Counted from the stretch's first letter, positions 16,556 to 24,884 are shown. The stretch is DNA of 45,331 nt from an archaeon (GCA_021800035.1 JAJYZJ010000010.1:1-45331); one strand, 5' to 3'. The notes: generated by a model from the sequence alone, not told the origin. Numbers and translations are program-made.

Positions 16556-16920
16556 CCAGGTCGGGCCCAACTAATGTCAGCACTAGGTTGACCATAGCCA
16601 AATTGCGGAAACTGAGCGCGTCTTCCCCGACTGGCAGTGGCACTTGGAAGGCAGCGAGCAGGCTCCTCTCAGTCCCGTCGCGCACTAGAGCCGCAGTGAA
16701 TCTTTCGAAGATTTCCCGCTATTCTGGAGCCGCAAAGTTCGTTTTGGTTCCAGGAAAAGTTCTTGGGTCTGGTTCGCTTTCGAGGCCAGTCATTATTGCC
16801 TGCCAGTCAGTTAGCGCGACCGCAAAGCGGAAGATTACCTCTGCCGGCGGCGAAGCGATTTCTATAGGGGAGCTCGTTCGTAGAGTTCAGGACACTTCTG
16901 GGATAGTGATAATAAAATGA
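16552..16920 (+). CDS. rpl18e: Ribosomal protein L18e (eL18)
   Basis: The 122-residue protein has the L15/L18e fold: WKAASRLLSVPSRTRAAVNL, then KFVLVPGKVLGSGSLSRPV and SATAKRKITSAGGEAI. GTG start inside the rpoD stop (GTGA). Its stop codon overlaps the L13 start (ATGA). The rpoD-L18e-L13-S9-rpoN order is the standard archaeal alpha-operon continuation. Confidence 0.94.
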   Translation: MTRSGPTNVSTRLTIAKLRKLSASSPTGSGTWKAASRLLSVPSRTRAAVNLSKISRYSGAAKFVLVPGKVLGSGSLSRPVIIACQSVSATAKRKITSAGGEAISIGELVRRVQDTSGIVIIK

Positions 16921-17384
16921 GTTCTGCAAAGACCACAAATGTGCGTCACATCAGTGCCGAAGGCGCGTCGCTCGGACGGCTGGCATCTTATGTTGCCAAG
17001 CTGCTGATCGACGGTGAAACTGTTCATGTTTATAACACTGAGCAGCTCGTATTGAATGGAAGCTGGGAGGCAAACGAGCGCGAATGGGAGCACAGATTCG
17101 AGCTTCGCTCCGTTATCAACCCCTTCAGGTACTCTCCGAAGCGTTATGTCCGGCCAGATACATACTTTAGAAGTGTTGTGAGAGGCATGCTCCCCATTAG
17201 AAAGCCAAAGGGTAGAGACGCCTTCTCGCGGCTGCGGGCGTATGTCGGCGCTCCTTCAGATGCGAATCTCAAACTTGAGAAGCCCGATTTCGCGCTCGCT
17301 AGGTCAAAGAAAAGGTCTCAAACACTGGGAAAAGTGTCTAGACGCTTCGGTTGGAAAGGAAGCACCGTCTTTAAGGAAGTTTAG
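16917..17384 (+). CDS. rpl13: Ribosomal protein L13 (uL13)
   Basis: A 155-residue 50S protein. Conserved features are the N-terminal SAEGASLGRLASYVAKLL, VYNTEQLVLNG, RSVVRGMLPIRKPKGRDAF and the following Leu/Arg-rich helix. ATG start in an ATGA overlap with L18e. S9 follows 3 nt after the stop. Confidence 0.95.
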   Translation: MSSAKTTNVRHISAEGASLGRLASYVAKLLIDGETVHVYNTEQLVLNGSWEANEREWEHRFELRSVINPFRYSPKRYVRPDTYFRSVVRGMLPIRKPKGRDAFSRLRAYVGAPSDANLKLEKPDFALARSKKRSQTLGKVSRRFGWKGSTVFKEV

Positions 17385-17387
17385 AAA

Positions 17388-17789
17388 TTGGCAGATATTG
17401 TAGTGTCAGGTAAAAGGAAAACTGCGGTTGCGAGAGCGACAATAAGGCAGGGGGCTGGGCGTGTGTATTTCAACGGATACCCGCTTGAGGCTTTTCCAAT
17501 CGAACAAGCAAAACAGAGAATGTTCGAGCCTTTGAACATAATTCCTGAGTCTTTGAGGAGAAAGGTCGACATATTCGTCAGTGCCTCAGGCGGTGGATTT
17601 ATGGGCCAGGCGGACGCGTCTCGCATAGCTATTGGCAGGGCGCTAGTCAAATATAGCGGATCAGGTGATGTAAAGAGAACACTCACTGAATATGACCGCA
17701 CAATCCTAAGTGGAGACCCCAGACGCACCGAACCCAAAAAATTTGGTGGTCCGGGTCCTCGTAGAAGGTATCAGAAATCGTATAGGTGA
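17388..17789 (+). CDS. rps9: Ribosomal protein S9 (uS9)
   Basis: S9 reaches the P-site tRNA with its basic C-terminal tail. The 133-residue product shows VVSGKRKTAVARATIRQGAG, SASGGGFMGQADASRIAIGR and ends RRRYQKSYR with the terminal Tyr-Arg typical of the family. TTG start (17388). rpoN follows after 6 nt. Confidence 0.96.
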   Translation: MADIVVSGKRKTAVARATIRQGAGRVYFNGYPLEAFPIEQAKQRMFEPLNIIPESLRRKVDIFVSASGGGFMGQADASRIAIGRALVKYSGSGDVKRTLTEYDRTILSGDPRRTEPKKFGGPGPRRRYQKSYR

Positions 17790-17795
17790 ATTGAT

Positions 17796-18020
17796 ATGCT
17801 GTTTCCAGTCAGGTGTTTCACCTGCGGTAAGGTGATCGGTGAAAAGTGGCAGACATATACGGACAGGGTAGCTGCAGGAGAAAATCCGTCGAAGGTGTTG
17901 GACTCACTTGGTGTAACAAGGTACTGCTGCAGAAGGATGTTTATTTCACACGTCGATATCGTTGATGACGTAATTCAGTTCTCTGTGTCGAAGCAAGAAC
18001 AGAAGGGAGCACAGGCATGA
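17796..18020 (+). CDS. rpoN: RNA polymerase subunit N (Rpb10)
   Basis: A small zinc-binding polymerase subunit of 74 residues. It has the family's atypical zinc site: CFTCGK near residue 7 and YCCRRMF near residue 44. ATG start. It overlaps the S2 start by 4 nt (ATGA). The RpoK gene often found between rpoN and S2 is absent here. Confidence 0.95.
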   Translation: MLFPVRCFTCGKVIGEKWQTYTDRVAAGENPSKVLDSLGVTRYCCRRMFISHVDIVDDVIQFSVSKQEQKGAQA

Positions 18021-18631
18021 GCGAACAGGGCGCAGTCACTGAGTTCCTCGTTTCTGAAGACCTCTACAAGACGAGTAATGTCAATATTGGAACGAACAGA
18101 AGGGCACGGCTGATGTCACGGTTTATTCAAAGCATTCAAAGCGATGGTGTTTATCTGCTCGACATAAAACAGATTGACGAAAGGATTAGATTTGCCAGCC
18201 GTTTTCTTGCTCAGTTTCAGACGGACAAGATTGTCGCTGTTGGTCTGCGTAGAAATGCGTACGCTCCGGTCCTGAAGTTTGCGGCGCATACAAAGGTCGT
18301 TCCGCTGACTGGGGGGTTTACAGCTGGTACATTCACAAACCCATCTCTCCAGAGCTATATCGAGCCCGACGCGGTCCTGATTTCCGATCCGCTCAATGAG
18401 ACTCAACCCGTATTGGAAGCAGCCGAGATGGGAATACCGATTGTGGCAGCATGCGATACGGACTCGCCGGTTGAATACGTGGATTACGTAATTCCTGCAA
18501 ACAACCGTGGCCGGAAGAGCCTCGCTCTTATCTATTGGTTACTTGCAAGGGAGATGCTCCGGGTAAGAGGAGAGTTGTCGGACGTCTCAAGCTGGGGTGT
18601 ACCAGCCGAAGATTTCGAGAAGATTTCTTGA
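18017..18631 (+). CDS. rps2: Ribosomal protein S2 (uS2)
   Basis: S2 lies at the 30S head-platform junction. The 204-residue archaeal form contains [50 protein letters not shown] and the C-terminal [20 protein letters not shown] plus [21 protein letters not shown] start coupled to rpoN. A MEMO gene follows 24 nt later, a common archaeal arrangement. Confidence 0.96.
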   Translation: MSEQGAVTEFLVSEDLYKTSNVNIGTNRRARLMSRFIQSIQSDGVYLLDIKQIDERIRFASRFLAQFQTDKIVAVGLRRNAYAPVLKFAAHTKVVPLTGGFTAGTFTNPSLQSYIEPDAVLISDPLNETQPVLEAAEMGIPIVAACDTDSPVEYVDYVIPANNRGRKSLALIYWLLAREMLRVRGELSDVSSWGVPAEDFEKIS

Positions 18632-18655
18632 GTTTCGGGGCGCTCCCCTATAGTC

Positions 18656-19495
18656 ATGATCAGGAAGGCCGCGGTGGCGGGGGGATTTTATTCGCGCAGT
18701 CGCGACCTACTACTTTCAGAGCTAAAGAGATCATTTGAGCTTGGATTTGGGGTATTACCGGAGCCTGGCGGGGATACTCGACCAGCCGGGGCCATAGTTC
18801 CACACGCGGGCTATACATACTCGGGGAGTGTCGCCTCTTACTCGTACGGCAAGCTGAGGCAGATAAAGAAACCTGAAGTAGCGATTATCGTCGGCCCAAA
18901 CCATACTGGGTATGGTTCCAATGTTAGTATTTGGCCAAGCGGTGAGTGGGAGACACCCCTGGGTTCTCTCAAGGTCGATGAACAGCTTGCGGGTAAGTTG
19001 CTTTCTGATTTTTCTGAGTCTGATCTATTATCGCACAGGTTTGAACATTCGATAGAAGTGCAACTCCCATTCATCCAGTACGTCTGGGGACCGACGGTAA
19101 GGATAGTCCCTGTCTGCGTGCTAGATCAGGACCTACCCACTATGAAGAAACTCGGTGCTGCCATCGCCGGTATTTGTACCGGGCACAACGTAGTACTTCT
19201 TGCCAGTTCGGACTTCTCGCACTATGAATCGCACGATGTTGTGAGCTCGATAGACGCGGTCGTACTAGAAGCAATCCTGAGAATGGATGTGAATGAGATG
19301 TACGAGGCAGCAGATAAACAGGGGGTAAGCGCGTGCGGGCTTGGTCCGATAGCTTCTGTAATCACGGCTATGAGCACTATCGGACCGTCGAAGGCTGAAC
19401 TTCTGCGCTACGCTACTAGTGGAGATGCAACCGGAGACTTTACTAGCGTAGTAGGATACGCCTCTGTGGTCTTCGAGCTGAACCGCACTGACTGA
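18656..19495 (+). CDS. MEMO1 family protein
   Basis: A 279-residue protein of the MEMO family, structurally related to extradiol dioxygenases but of uncertain cellular role in archaea. Diagnostic motifs: AGGFY near the N-terminus, IVPHAGYTYSGSVA (metal-site His), VGPNHTGYG, EHSIEVQLPF, LLASSDFSHYES and ACGLGPIASVI. Its length is typical (about 270-290). In archaea MEMO often lies between S2 and mevalonate kinase; here the next ORF is a degenerate mevalonate-kinase-like gene. Confidence 0.92.
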   Translation: MIRKAAVAGGFYSRSRDLLLSELKRSFELGFGVLPEPGGDTRPAGAIVPHAGYTYSGSVASYSYGKLRQIKKPEVAIIVGPNHTGYGSNVSIWPSGEWETPLGSLKVDEQLAGKLLSDFSESDLLSHRFEHSIEVQLPFIQYVWGPTVRIVPVCVLDQDLPTMKKLGAAIAGICTGHNVVLLASSDFSHYESHDVVSSIDAVVLEAILRMDVNEMYEAADKQGVSACGLGPIASVITAMSTIGPSKAELLRYATSGDATGDFTSVVGYASVVFELNRTD

Positions 19496-19511
19496 AAGGA
19501 TTGCAGTCACA

Positions 19512-20219
19512 GTGGCCACTCCGTTGATTGGGGACCCAGTGCTCTTTCCAGACCAGCCGCATATTATCGCCGCTACAACTGAAATCTATTTTATCCCGAC
19601 AAGTCCTGGCGGAGAGGGGGATTCGCCAAGTCTGAAGAGGCTGATTTCAGGATTGGGGAAGAAGAACTTCTCGGTCGAACTGGTTTCGCCAGCGCAAGGA
19701 CTTGACTCTCTTCAACTCGAAGCGGCTCAGTGCGCGGCCGCGCTAAAGCATTTACTGGGAACCGATAAGGCGTCGTCAGTTCTGACTAGCGTCGCAAGAC
19801 CAGCGCTCAGTCAGAATTTCAACATTTTATTTCCGCTGATTTACTCGAGTTATACTGGGTGGTGTACTGCCGGAAAAGGAGCGGAAGATCCGGTGGTGAT
19901 TGCTCAGCGGAGGCTGACTAGGCTCAAGATGACACGGCTCGGACTCCCGCTCGCTGTGAAAGAATATGCAGGCTCTCGTTTGGGGTCGGTATTGGCTCAT
20001 GCGGCCGGCCTTGCTTCAGTAGAATGTGCGAAGCAGCTGAGAAAGGGGGCACGGATTAAGGTAGCTCAATTAATGAATTCTTTCACTGGGATAGTGTTTG
20101 CCAAGCTGGGGGACCGAGAAGAACCCCAGAACATTATAAGGTCGCTCGCGCAGATTTATGTGCGGGGGGCGCTGGGTTGTTCCTATATCCCCGGTTTTGG
20201 AGTCGTGGCTGAGCTTTGA
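19512..20219 (+). CDS. Mevalonate-kinase-like GHMP protein, degenerate and probably inactive
   Basis: An intact 235-residue ORF (GTG start), shorter than typical mevalonate kinase (about 300). Faint but ordered similarity to the family is visible. ATPLIGDPVLFPDQPH sits where mevalonate kinases have APGKVILFGEH. QGLDSLQLEAAQCAAALKHL sits where they have GLGSSAA plus a helix. Near the end, AQLMNSFTGIV and RGALGCSYIPGFGVVAEL match the LMN and GA-GAK-TGAGGGG-C regions. The ATP-binding Gly/Ser residues are lost. Location after MEMO and before an isopentenyl phosphate kinase pseudogene supports the assignment. It may be a decaying gene or a repurposed non-catalytic protein. Confidence 0.55.
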   Translation: MATPLIGDPVLFPDQPHIIAATTEIYFIPTSPGGEGDSPSLKRLISGLGKKNFSVELVSPAQGLDSLQLEAAQCAAALKHLLGTDKASSVLTSVARPALSQNFNILFPLIYSSYTGWCTAGKGAEDPVVIAQRRLTRLKMTRLGLPLAVKEYAGSRLGSVLAHAAGLASVECAKQLRKGARIKVAQLMNSFTGIVFAKLGDREEPQNIIRSLAQIYVRGALGCSYIPGFGVVAEL

Positions 20220-20221
20220 TT

Positions 20222-20860
20222 GAGTCTGGGCCGGTGGTCGTCAAGCGGGAGGAAATGTAATAACCATTAAGGGCGTCAAAAGACATGGGATCCTCTCCCA
20301 GTATATCCTTAGTTTCCAGATTTGTTTCTGAGGCGTCTTTCAGTCGTAAGAATCTTCTGCTTGTTTACGGAGGTGGTAGCTATGGGCGCACACTACCCTC
20401 CCGATATAATATGCAGAAAGGGGGGGCCTACTTCGCACCCAAGCGGGCGTCTGAGGCAAAATGCTCAATATGACAAGGCTGAACAGCCCTGCAAATGAAG
20501 CACATCTCGCCAACGGGCTAACCCTTAATGCCATTTTCACCCCATGCTTGTTTTATGAAAGGCAAATTCATCTACTGGGAGCGATTAAGACTATTGGATT
20601 TGTGCTCCAGGCCGGTTTTGTTCCAGTGACATTCGGCGGTGTGGTTGTAGGTAGCAGCATCGGATTCAGTATATTGTCGGGTGACTAACTGGCCGCAAGG
20701 CTGGCTGGCATTGAATCTAAATGCTTCGCCACTCGTATTTGGCACGACTGTCAACGGTGTATACGCCACCCCTTCTCAGAAGAATGGGGATTTGATTAAT
20801 AACTTAGATCAGTTCACTCGGATGGGTTACAAAGTATCGCTGGCGCCACTCGCAGCATAG
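20222..20860 (+). pseudogene. Isopentenyl phosphate kinase pseudogene
   Basis: Pieces of isopentenyl phosphate kinase occur in the right order but in changing frames. VVVK then GGNVIT (20234-20266, one base missing between them) corresponds to the N-terminal KLGGSVIT. NLLLVYGGGSYG (about 20351-20385) matches the LVHGGGSFG motif. MTRLNSPANEA through GFVPVTFGGVVVG and ILSGD (20470-20685) matches the middle, then an in-frame TAA replaces the next codon before LAARLAG. VFGTTVNGVY (about 20737-20766) matches the TDVDGVY motif in another frame. At least three frameshifts and a stop are present, with no intron-like folds, so this looks like gene decay. The enzyme makes IPP in archaeal mevalonate pathways. 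Confidence 0.75.
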
Positions 20861-20870
20861 GAGGCATCCC

Positions 20871-20882
20871 TAAGCTTATACC
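20871..20882 (+). promoter_or_regulatory. Possible promoter upstream of GGPP synthase
   Basis: TAAGCTTATACC resembles the AAGCTT-type elements before L22, L7Ae and S6e. It lies about 57 nt before the ATG at 20939 and 114 nt before the TTG used for GGPP synthase. Confidence 0.35.
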
Positions 20883-20925
20883 GAATGAGTCAAAAAGGGA
20901 CGGCGCGGTAATCCATCGCATTAAC

Positions 20926-20968
20926 GGGGAGGAGTGACATGTCCGATAAAACAAGCTCAAATAGCTGA
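20926..20968 (+). promoter_or_regulatory. Strong ribosome binding site with 9-codon leader ORF before GGPP synthase
   Basis: GGGGAGGAG (20926-20934) precedes an ATG (20939) with ideal spacing. After nine sense codons (MSDKTSSNS) a TGA occurs at 20966. The same frame then runs open into GGPP synthase, whose TTG at 20996 has no visible Shine-Dalgarno. It may be a leader peptide with re-initiation, or an old N-terminus cut off by a stop mutation. Confidence 0.4.
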
Positions 20969-20977
20969 TATGAGTCA

Positions 20978-21014
20978 GGGACTGGCCTGATTAACTTGGC
21001 ACGAGGCCAGTCTC
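20978..21014 (+). promoter_or_regulatory. Hairpin presenting the GGPP synthase TTG start in its loop
   Basis: GGGACTGGCC (20978-20987) pairs with GGCCAGTCTC (21005-21014): 10 pairs including one G-U. The 17-nt loop contains the TTG start at 20996-20998. It could affect initiation; function is inferred only. Confidence 0.4.
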
Positions 21015-22033
21015 AGCTGGATTATACCATAGCGAAAGCTCTCGAAGGGCTCTCTCTCGAAGCCGCAGTAGTCAACCAGTATATTGACGGCTTTCTGAAA
21101 GGTGAGCCGAGTGGACTTTACGAAGCCGCTGCCTACCTTCCTAAGCTAGGAGGGAAGAGACTCAGGCCATTCGTGGCGATTACTTGCGGAAGACTCTTTG
21201 GAAACGCACACGCGGCGCTCTACTACTCTGCGATGAGTGTGGAGTTGTTACACAATTTCACGCTTGTGCATGACGATATAATGGACAAAGATACCCTCCG
21301 CCGGGGTCACCCGACTGCGCATGCCAAATATGGTGAGACCATTGCAATTCTGGCAGGAGATCTGCTTTTCTCAAAAGCGTTTGAGGCGGCGGCTCTAGCT
21401 GAAAGGCATTCATCGGAGCAGGGTATAACTGAAGAGCTTGCGATCGCCTCGGTCAGAGTGGATGAGGGACAGTATCTTGACATAGACTTTGAACACAGGG
21501 AGAGCGTCAAGCTGGGCGAATACCTACAGATGATTTACCTAAAGACTGCTGCGCTATACGAGTGTGCTGCCAGAATCGGTGGCAAAGTTGGTGGAATGGA
21601 TGGTCCTGTTCGAAAGAGAGCCAGCACTGAGGAATTGGCCGCTCTTTCAGAGTTCGGGCGGTTTCTTGGTCTCGCCTTCCAGATACGGGATGACTACCTG
21701 GGGATGTTTGGTGATTCCGCTAAGACTGGGAAGGCCGCAGGCAATGACCTTCTCAGGGGAAAAAAGACGGCGATTGTCATCGCGGCATTCGAGGCGGGCA
21801 GTCGCTCCCAGCTAGAGCAGATTAAGCGCGTTCTTGGTAAGCATCAAGCTGAGGAAAGCGAGGTGCGTTCAGCATTAGACGTGCTGAAGCAAACGGGCGC
21901 TGATACAAGGTGCACGGCTCTCGCAGGCGAGTACTATGAAAAGGCCGTGGGAGCGCTCGACCTTTTTGGAGACTCCTCTCAACGACAGCATCTTGTGGCA
22001 CTTGCGAAATTTGCGATTACGAGGGAAACTTAG
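20996..22033 (+). CDS. Geranylgeranyl diphosphate synthase (trans-prenyltransferase)
   Basis: Builds the C20 chain for archaeal ether lipids from IPP and DMAPP. The 345-residue protein has the prenyltransferase signatures: LGGKRLRPF (about residues 51-59), the first Asp-rich motif LVHDDIMDKDTLRRGHPT (about 92-109), and the second FQIRDDYLGMFGD (about 227-239), followed by DLLRGKKTA. All catalytic motifs look intact, unlike the upstream isoprenoid kinases. TTG 20996 is chosen because an in-frame TGA lies 27 nt upstream. GluRS follows directly. Confidence 0.92.
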   Translation: MARGQSQLDYTIAKALEGLSLEAAVVNQYIDGFLKGEPSGLYEAAAYLPKLGGKRLRPFVAITCGRLFGNAHAALYYSAMSVELLHNFTLVHDDIMDKDTLRRGHPTAHAKYGETIAILAGDLLFSKAFEAAALAERHSSEQGITEELAIASVRVDEGQYLDIDFEHRESVKLGEYLQMIYLKTAALYECAARIGGKVGGMDGPVRKRASTEELAALSEFGRFLGLAFQIRDDYLGMFGDSAKTGKAAGNDLLRGKKTAIVIAAFEAGSRSQLEQIKRVLGKHQAEESEVRSALDVLKQTGADTRCTALAGEYYEKAVGALDLFGDSSQRQHLVALAKFAITRET

Positions 22034-22043
22034 GGGAAATCGA

Positions 22044-23819
22044 TTGCCAGAAGGTTCCCAAATATATAGTGAGGAGGCGCTTGCAGAGGCGCTGAGTAAT
22101 GCACTCAACCATGGAGGGAGGGCCTCCGAAGGAGCAGTCCTGGGCAGGCTAATCGCCCGTCATCCAGAACTGAGACCCAGGATTGCGCTGCTCGCCTCGG
22201 AAGCAACAAAGGCAGTCCAAAGGGTAAACAAGATGACGGCAGGGGAACAAGCCAAAGTGCTTTCGAGCATTTCGGTCAAACCACTCGAACCGAAGCACAA
22301 AGATACAGGCACGCGGGCGCTCCCCGAAATCCCAGGAAGACCAAGTGAGGTAGTCACCAGATTCGCCCCGAATCCGGATGGCCCATTGCATCTGGGTAAC
22401 CTCCGTGCAGCTGTTCTGAGCCACGAATATGCGAGGAAATATGCTGGCAGGTTCATTCTAAGGTTCGAGGATACCGACCCCAGAACCAAGACGCCTATGA
22501 AGGAGGCATATGAATGGATAAAGGAAGACCTCGACTGGCTCGGTATCAAATGGGATGAATTTCACTTCCAGTCGGACAGGTTTGACATTTATTACGGGTA
22601 CGCGCGACGCCTGATTGAGCTCAATGGAGCCTATGTTTGCTCATGCTCGAAGGAAAAATTCCTGATTTACAAGGAAACGAAGAGGGCCTGCCCCCATCGC
22701 ATAAGAAAGGATTCTGGCGAGATATTCGAGAAGATGGTTTCCGGGGATATCGGAGAAGGCGATGCAGTAGTCAGACTGACCACGTCCATGAGCGACCCAA
22801 ATCCTGCATTGAGGGACCCTCCCCTGCTGCGCGTAATTGATAGCCGGGCTCACCCGCACCCTCGTCTGGGTAGCAAGTATTCTGTCTTTCCACTCTATAA
22901 CTTCTCGGCCGCAGTGGATGATTCCCTTATGGGCATCACGCTCATTTTTAGAGGAAAAGAGCACCAGGTAAACAGTATCATCCAGACAAGCATACAGAAG
23001 AAACTAAATTTGACGATTCCAGTTTCTGTTCAATACGGAAGGCTCAAACTCGAGGGCCTCATACTGAGTAAGAGTAAGATTAGAAAGGCACTCACCAGTG
23101 GAGAGTTTTCAGATGGTTTGTCTGGAAATCATATGGGCTGGGACGATCCAAGGCTCGGCACCGTGATGGCACTGCGCAGGCGTGGCTTTGACCCCCGTAC
23201 CTTTATCGAGCTGATGATTGAGGTGGGCCCAAAGCCAACTGAAGCGACTATAAGCTGGGACAACTTGGCCGGAATTAACAGACGTTTCATCGAGCCGCTA
23301 GCGAAGCGCTTCTTCGCCGTGTTTGAACCCTCAGTGCTGAGGGTCACAAATGTTAGCGGTCCCGGAATCACTGCGCGAGTGCCTATACATCCTAGCAAAC
23401 CTGATCTCGGCTCTAGAATCATCGAGATTTCGGCAGATTCTGGGCAGATTGATGTACACGTTGCCAGCTCTGATGTCGGTCTAATCAAGGAAAGAGAGCT
23501 CTTCAGGTTGATGGATTTGATGAACGCGCGTTATACTGGAGCAGACGGCTATGCTCAAACAGCGAGGTATGAGAAAGGTTCCCCCTCGGAGGTAAAGGCT
23601 GCGGGGGGACCCATTATACAATGGGTCTCGGCAACAAACTCAGTAAAAGCAGTTCTTTACAAAGCAGAGGGTACTGCCCTGAGAACTCTAGAAGGGATGG
23701 CGGAAAAGGCTCTTGCAGAAGAAGCTGTGGGCGCCGAGGTGCAGCTAGTGCGCCTCGGTTATGCTCGGATAGACTCAAACTCAGAAGGCAAGGTCACGCT
23801 GGTATATACTCATGATTAG
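22044..23819 (+). CDS. gltX: Glutamyl-tRNA synthetase, archaeal (non-discriminating type family)
   Basis: Charges tRNA-Glu. The start is TTG 22044, with GGGG about 7 nt upstream, giving 591 residues. The N-terminal ~100 residues are a helical extension. The catalytic domain has TRFAPNPDGPLHLGN (HIGH motif as HLGN, near residue 117), RFEDTDPR, the FRGKEH motif, and SKSK (KMSKS equivalent, near residue 343). A beta-barrel anticodon-binding C-terminal part follows, as in archaeal GluRS/GlnRS-type enzymes. It overlaps no neighbour; 240 nt of non-coding sequence follow. Confidence 0.93.
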   Translation: MPEGSQIYSEEALAEALSNALNHGGRASEGAVLGRLIARHPELRPRIALLASEATKAVQRVNKMTAGEQAKVLSSISVKPLEPKHKDTGTRALPEIPGRPSEVVTRFAPNPDGPLHLGNLRAAVLSHEYARKYAGRFILRFEDTDPRTKTPMKEAYEWIKEDLDWLGIKWDEFHFQSDRFDIYYGYARRLIELNGAYVCSCSKEKFLIYKETKRACPHRIRKDSGEIFEKMVSGDIGEGDAVVRLTTSMSDPNPALRDPPLLRVIDSRAHPHPRLGSKYSVFPLYNFSAAVDDSLMGITLIFRGKEHQVNSIIQTSIQKKLNLTIPVSVQYGRLKLEGLILSKSKIRKALTSGEFSDGLSGNHMGWDDPRLGTVMALRRRGFDPRTFIELMIEVGPKPTEATISWDNLAGINRRFIEPLAKRFFAVFEPSVLRVTNVSGPGITARVPIHPSKPDLGSRIIEISADSGQIDVHVASSDVGLIKERELFRLMDLMNARYTGADGYAQTARYEKGSPSEVKAAGGPIIQWVSATNSVKAVLYKAEGTALRTLEGMAEKALAEEAVGAEVQLVRLGYARIDSNSEGKVTLVYTHD

Positions 23820-24061
23820 CGGCGCGGGCCTCTGTTTGCGTCACGAGCCGAATGTTGAAAAATGAAGAAAGCCGACCTAATTATTAGCTTAGGAAGAGGT
23901 AAGTGGAAGTTACAGGTAGTTGAGCAGGTCTGCCGCTTGGAGGATGCCCGAACACATGTGCAGCGCATTTGGTTCCATATGTCGCCCGAAAGCTCTGACT
24001 GAAGATAAAGCTTTAAAACGCCCATAGCAGAACCACTCGCTCCAATGATGGCTCGTGAGAT
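23820..24061 (+). other. Intergenic region between gltX and L7Ae
   Basis: About 240 nt without a credible ORF. I looked for tRNA, SRP RNA, RNase P RNA and C/D-box features and found none convincing. The downstream end contains a strong promoter element at 24004-24020. Confidence 0.4.
24004..24020 (+). promoter_or_regulatory. Promoter of the L7Ae-S28e-L24e-ndk cluster
   Basis: GATAAAGCTTTAAAACG is an A/T-rich element about 42 nt before the L7Ae start. It is nearly identical to the element before S6e (ATAAGCTTTAAAG). Confidence 0.55.
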
Positions 24062-24439
24062 ATGATGTCCACACCGTTCTATGCAACAGTTCAAGTCCCT
24101 TCTGAGCTAGAGGAAAAGGCGCTGGCATTGCTGCGCTCGGCTCATGAGAGCGGCAAGATTAGAAAGGGTACGAATGAGACCACAAAGGCAGTGGAGAGAG
24201 GAACTGCGAAACTTGTGTTTGTGGCATTAGATGTTCAACCGCCGGAAGTTGTCGCTCACTTGCCCCTTCTATGCGACGACAAAAAGATTCCATGCGTTTT
24301 TGTGTCTACGAAGAAGAAAGTGGGCGAGGCAGCCGGACTAGATGTGGGCGCGGCTGCGGCGTGCGTAACCGAAGTTGCGAACAAAGATGCTTTAACTGAG
24401 ATAGCTAACACGCTCTTATCTCTCCGCTCAAAGAAGTAG
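24062..24439 (+). CDS. rpl7ae: Ribosomal protein L7Ae (eL8)
   Basis: A k-turn RNA-binding protein shared by the ribosome, C/D and H/ACA RNPs, and archaeal RNase P. The 125-residue sequence contains the signature GTNETTKAVERGTAKLVFVA (about residues 36-55), DVQPPEVVAHLPLLC and IPCVFVSTKKKVGEAAGL. Two ATG codons in a row (24062, 24065) leave the exact start open by one residue. It leads the L7Ae-S28e-L24e-ndk cluster seen in many Euryarchaeota. Confidence 0.96.
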   Translation: MMSTPFYATVQVPSELEEKALALLRSAHESGKIRKGTNETTKAVERGTAKLVFVALDVQPPEVVAHLPLLCDDKKIPCVFVSTKKKVGEAAGLDVGAAAACVTEVANKDALTEIANTLLSLRSKK

Positions 24440-24448
24440 TGAAGAGCC

Positions 24449-24673
24449 TTGAGCGCCCCTGCCGGTACAGAAGCCTATCCGGCCGAAGTGGTCACGATTG
24501 TCGGAAGAACCGGGGTAGCAGGAGAGGTTACGCAGGTGCGCGTGCGGGTACTCAGCGGTAACATGAAAGGACGAACGATTACTCGCAACGTGATGGGTCC
24601 GATAAAGATTGGAGACATTCTCATGCTGAGAGAAACCGAGAGAGAAGCAAGGAAGATCTCTACAAAGAGGTAA
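24449..24673 (+). CDS. rps28e: Ribosomal protein S28e (eS28)
   Basis: An archaeal/eukaryotic 30S protein near the mRNA exit site. The 74-residue product matches the family from [20 protein letters not shown] to [19 protein letters not shown] and the terminal [14 protein letters not shown] start; 9 nt after L7Ae and 6 nt before L24e. Confidence 0.96.
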   Translation: MSAPAGTEAYPAEVVTIVGRTGVAGEVTQVRVRVLSGNMKGRTITRNVMGPIKIGDILMLRETEREARKISTKR

Positions 24674-24679
24674 AGGCAG

Positions 24680-24871
24680 ATGGTCAGAACCTACGATTGC
24701 ACATTCTGCGGCCGACAAATTCAGCCGGGCACCGGCCTCCTTTACGTTCGCACTGATGGGACGTTGCAGAGATTCTGTACAAAGAAATGCAGGAAGAATA
24801 CGCTATTGCTCAAGCACAAACCACAGGACCTCAAGTGGACAACGAAGTACATCAAAACCCACGCGAAGTAG
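24680..24871 (+). CDS. rpl24e: Ribosomal protein L24e (eL24)
   Basis: A 63-residue zinc-binding large-subunit protein. It begins with the CTFCGRQIQPGTGLLYV motif (CxxC) and has the second pair in FCTKKCRKN, followed by the NTLLLKHKPQDLKWT tail typical of archaeal L24e. ATG start at 24680. Confidence 0.96.
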   Translation: MVRTYDCTFCGRQIQPGTGLLYVRTDGTLQRFCTKKCRKNTLLLKHKPQDLKWTTKYIKTHAK

Positions 24872-24884
24872 GCTCGAACTGGAA

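Noticed and set aside
20222-20860. Reading the isopentenyl phosphate kinase frame breaks as further mini introns
   Set aside because: The shifts are about one base each, one break is a simple in-frame TAA, and I found no bulge-helix-bulge folds at these sites, so decay is the better explanation.
20939-20998. An intron that would remove the TGA between the GGPP synthase leader ATG and the TTG
   Set aside because: The only nearby hairpin (AGCT/AGCT at 20954-20966) has no matching central or outer helix, and the enzyme has a normal length from TTG.
23820-24061. Possible structured RNA (SRP, RNase P or C/D-box) between gltX and L7Ae
   Set aside because: No conserved core motifs or paired C/D boxes were found by eye; only the promoter is supported.
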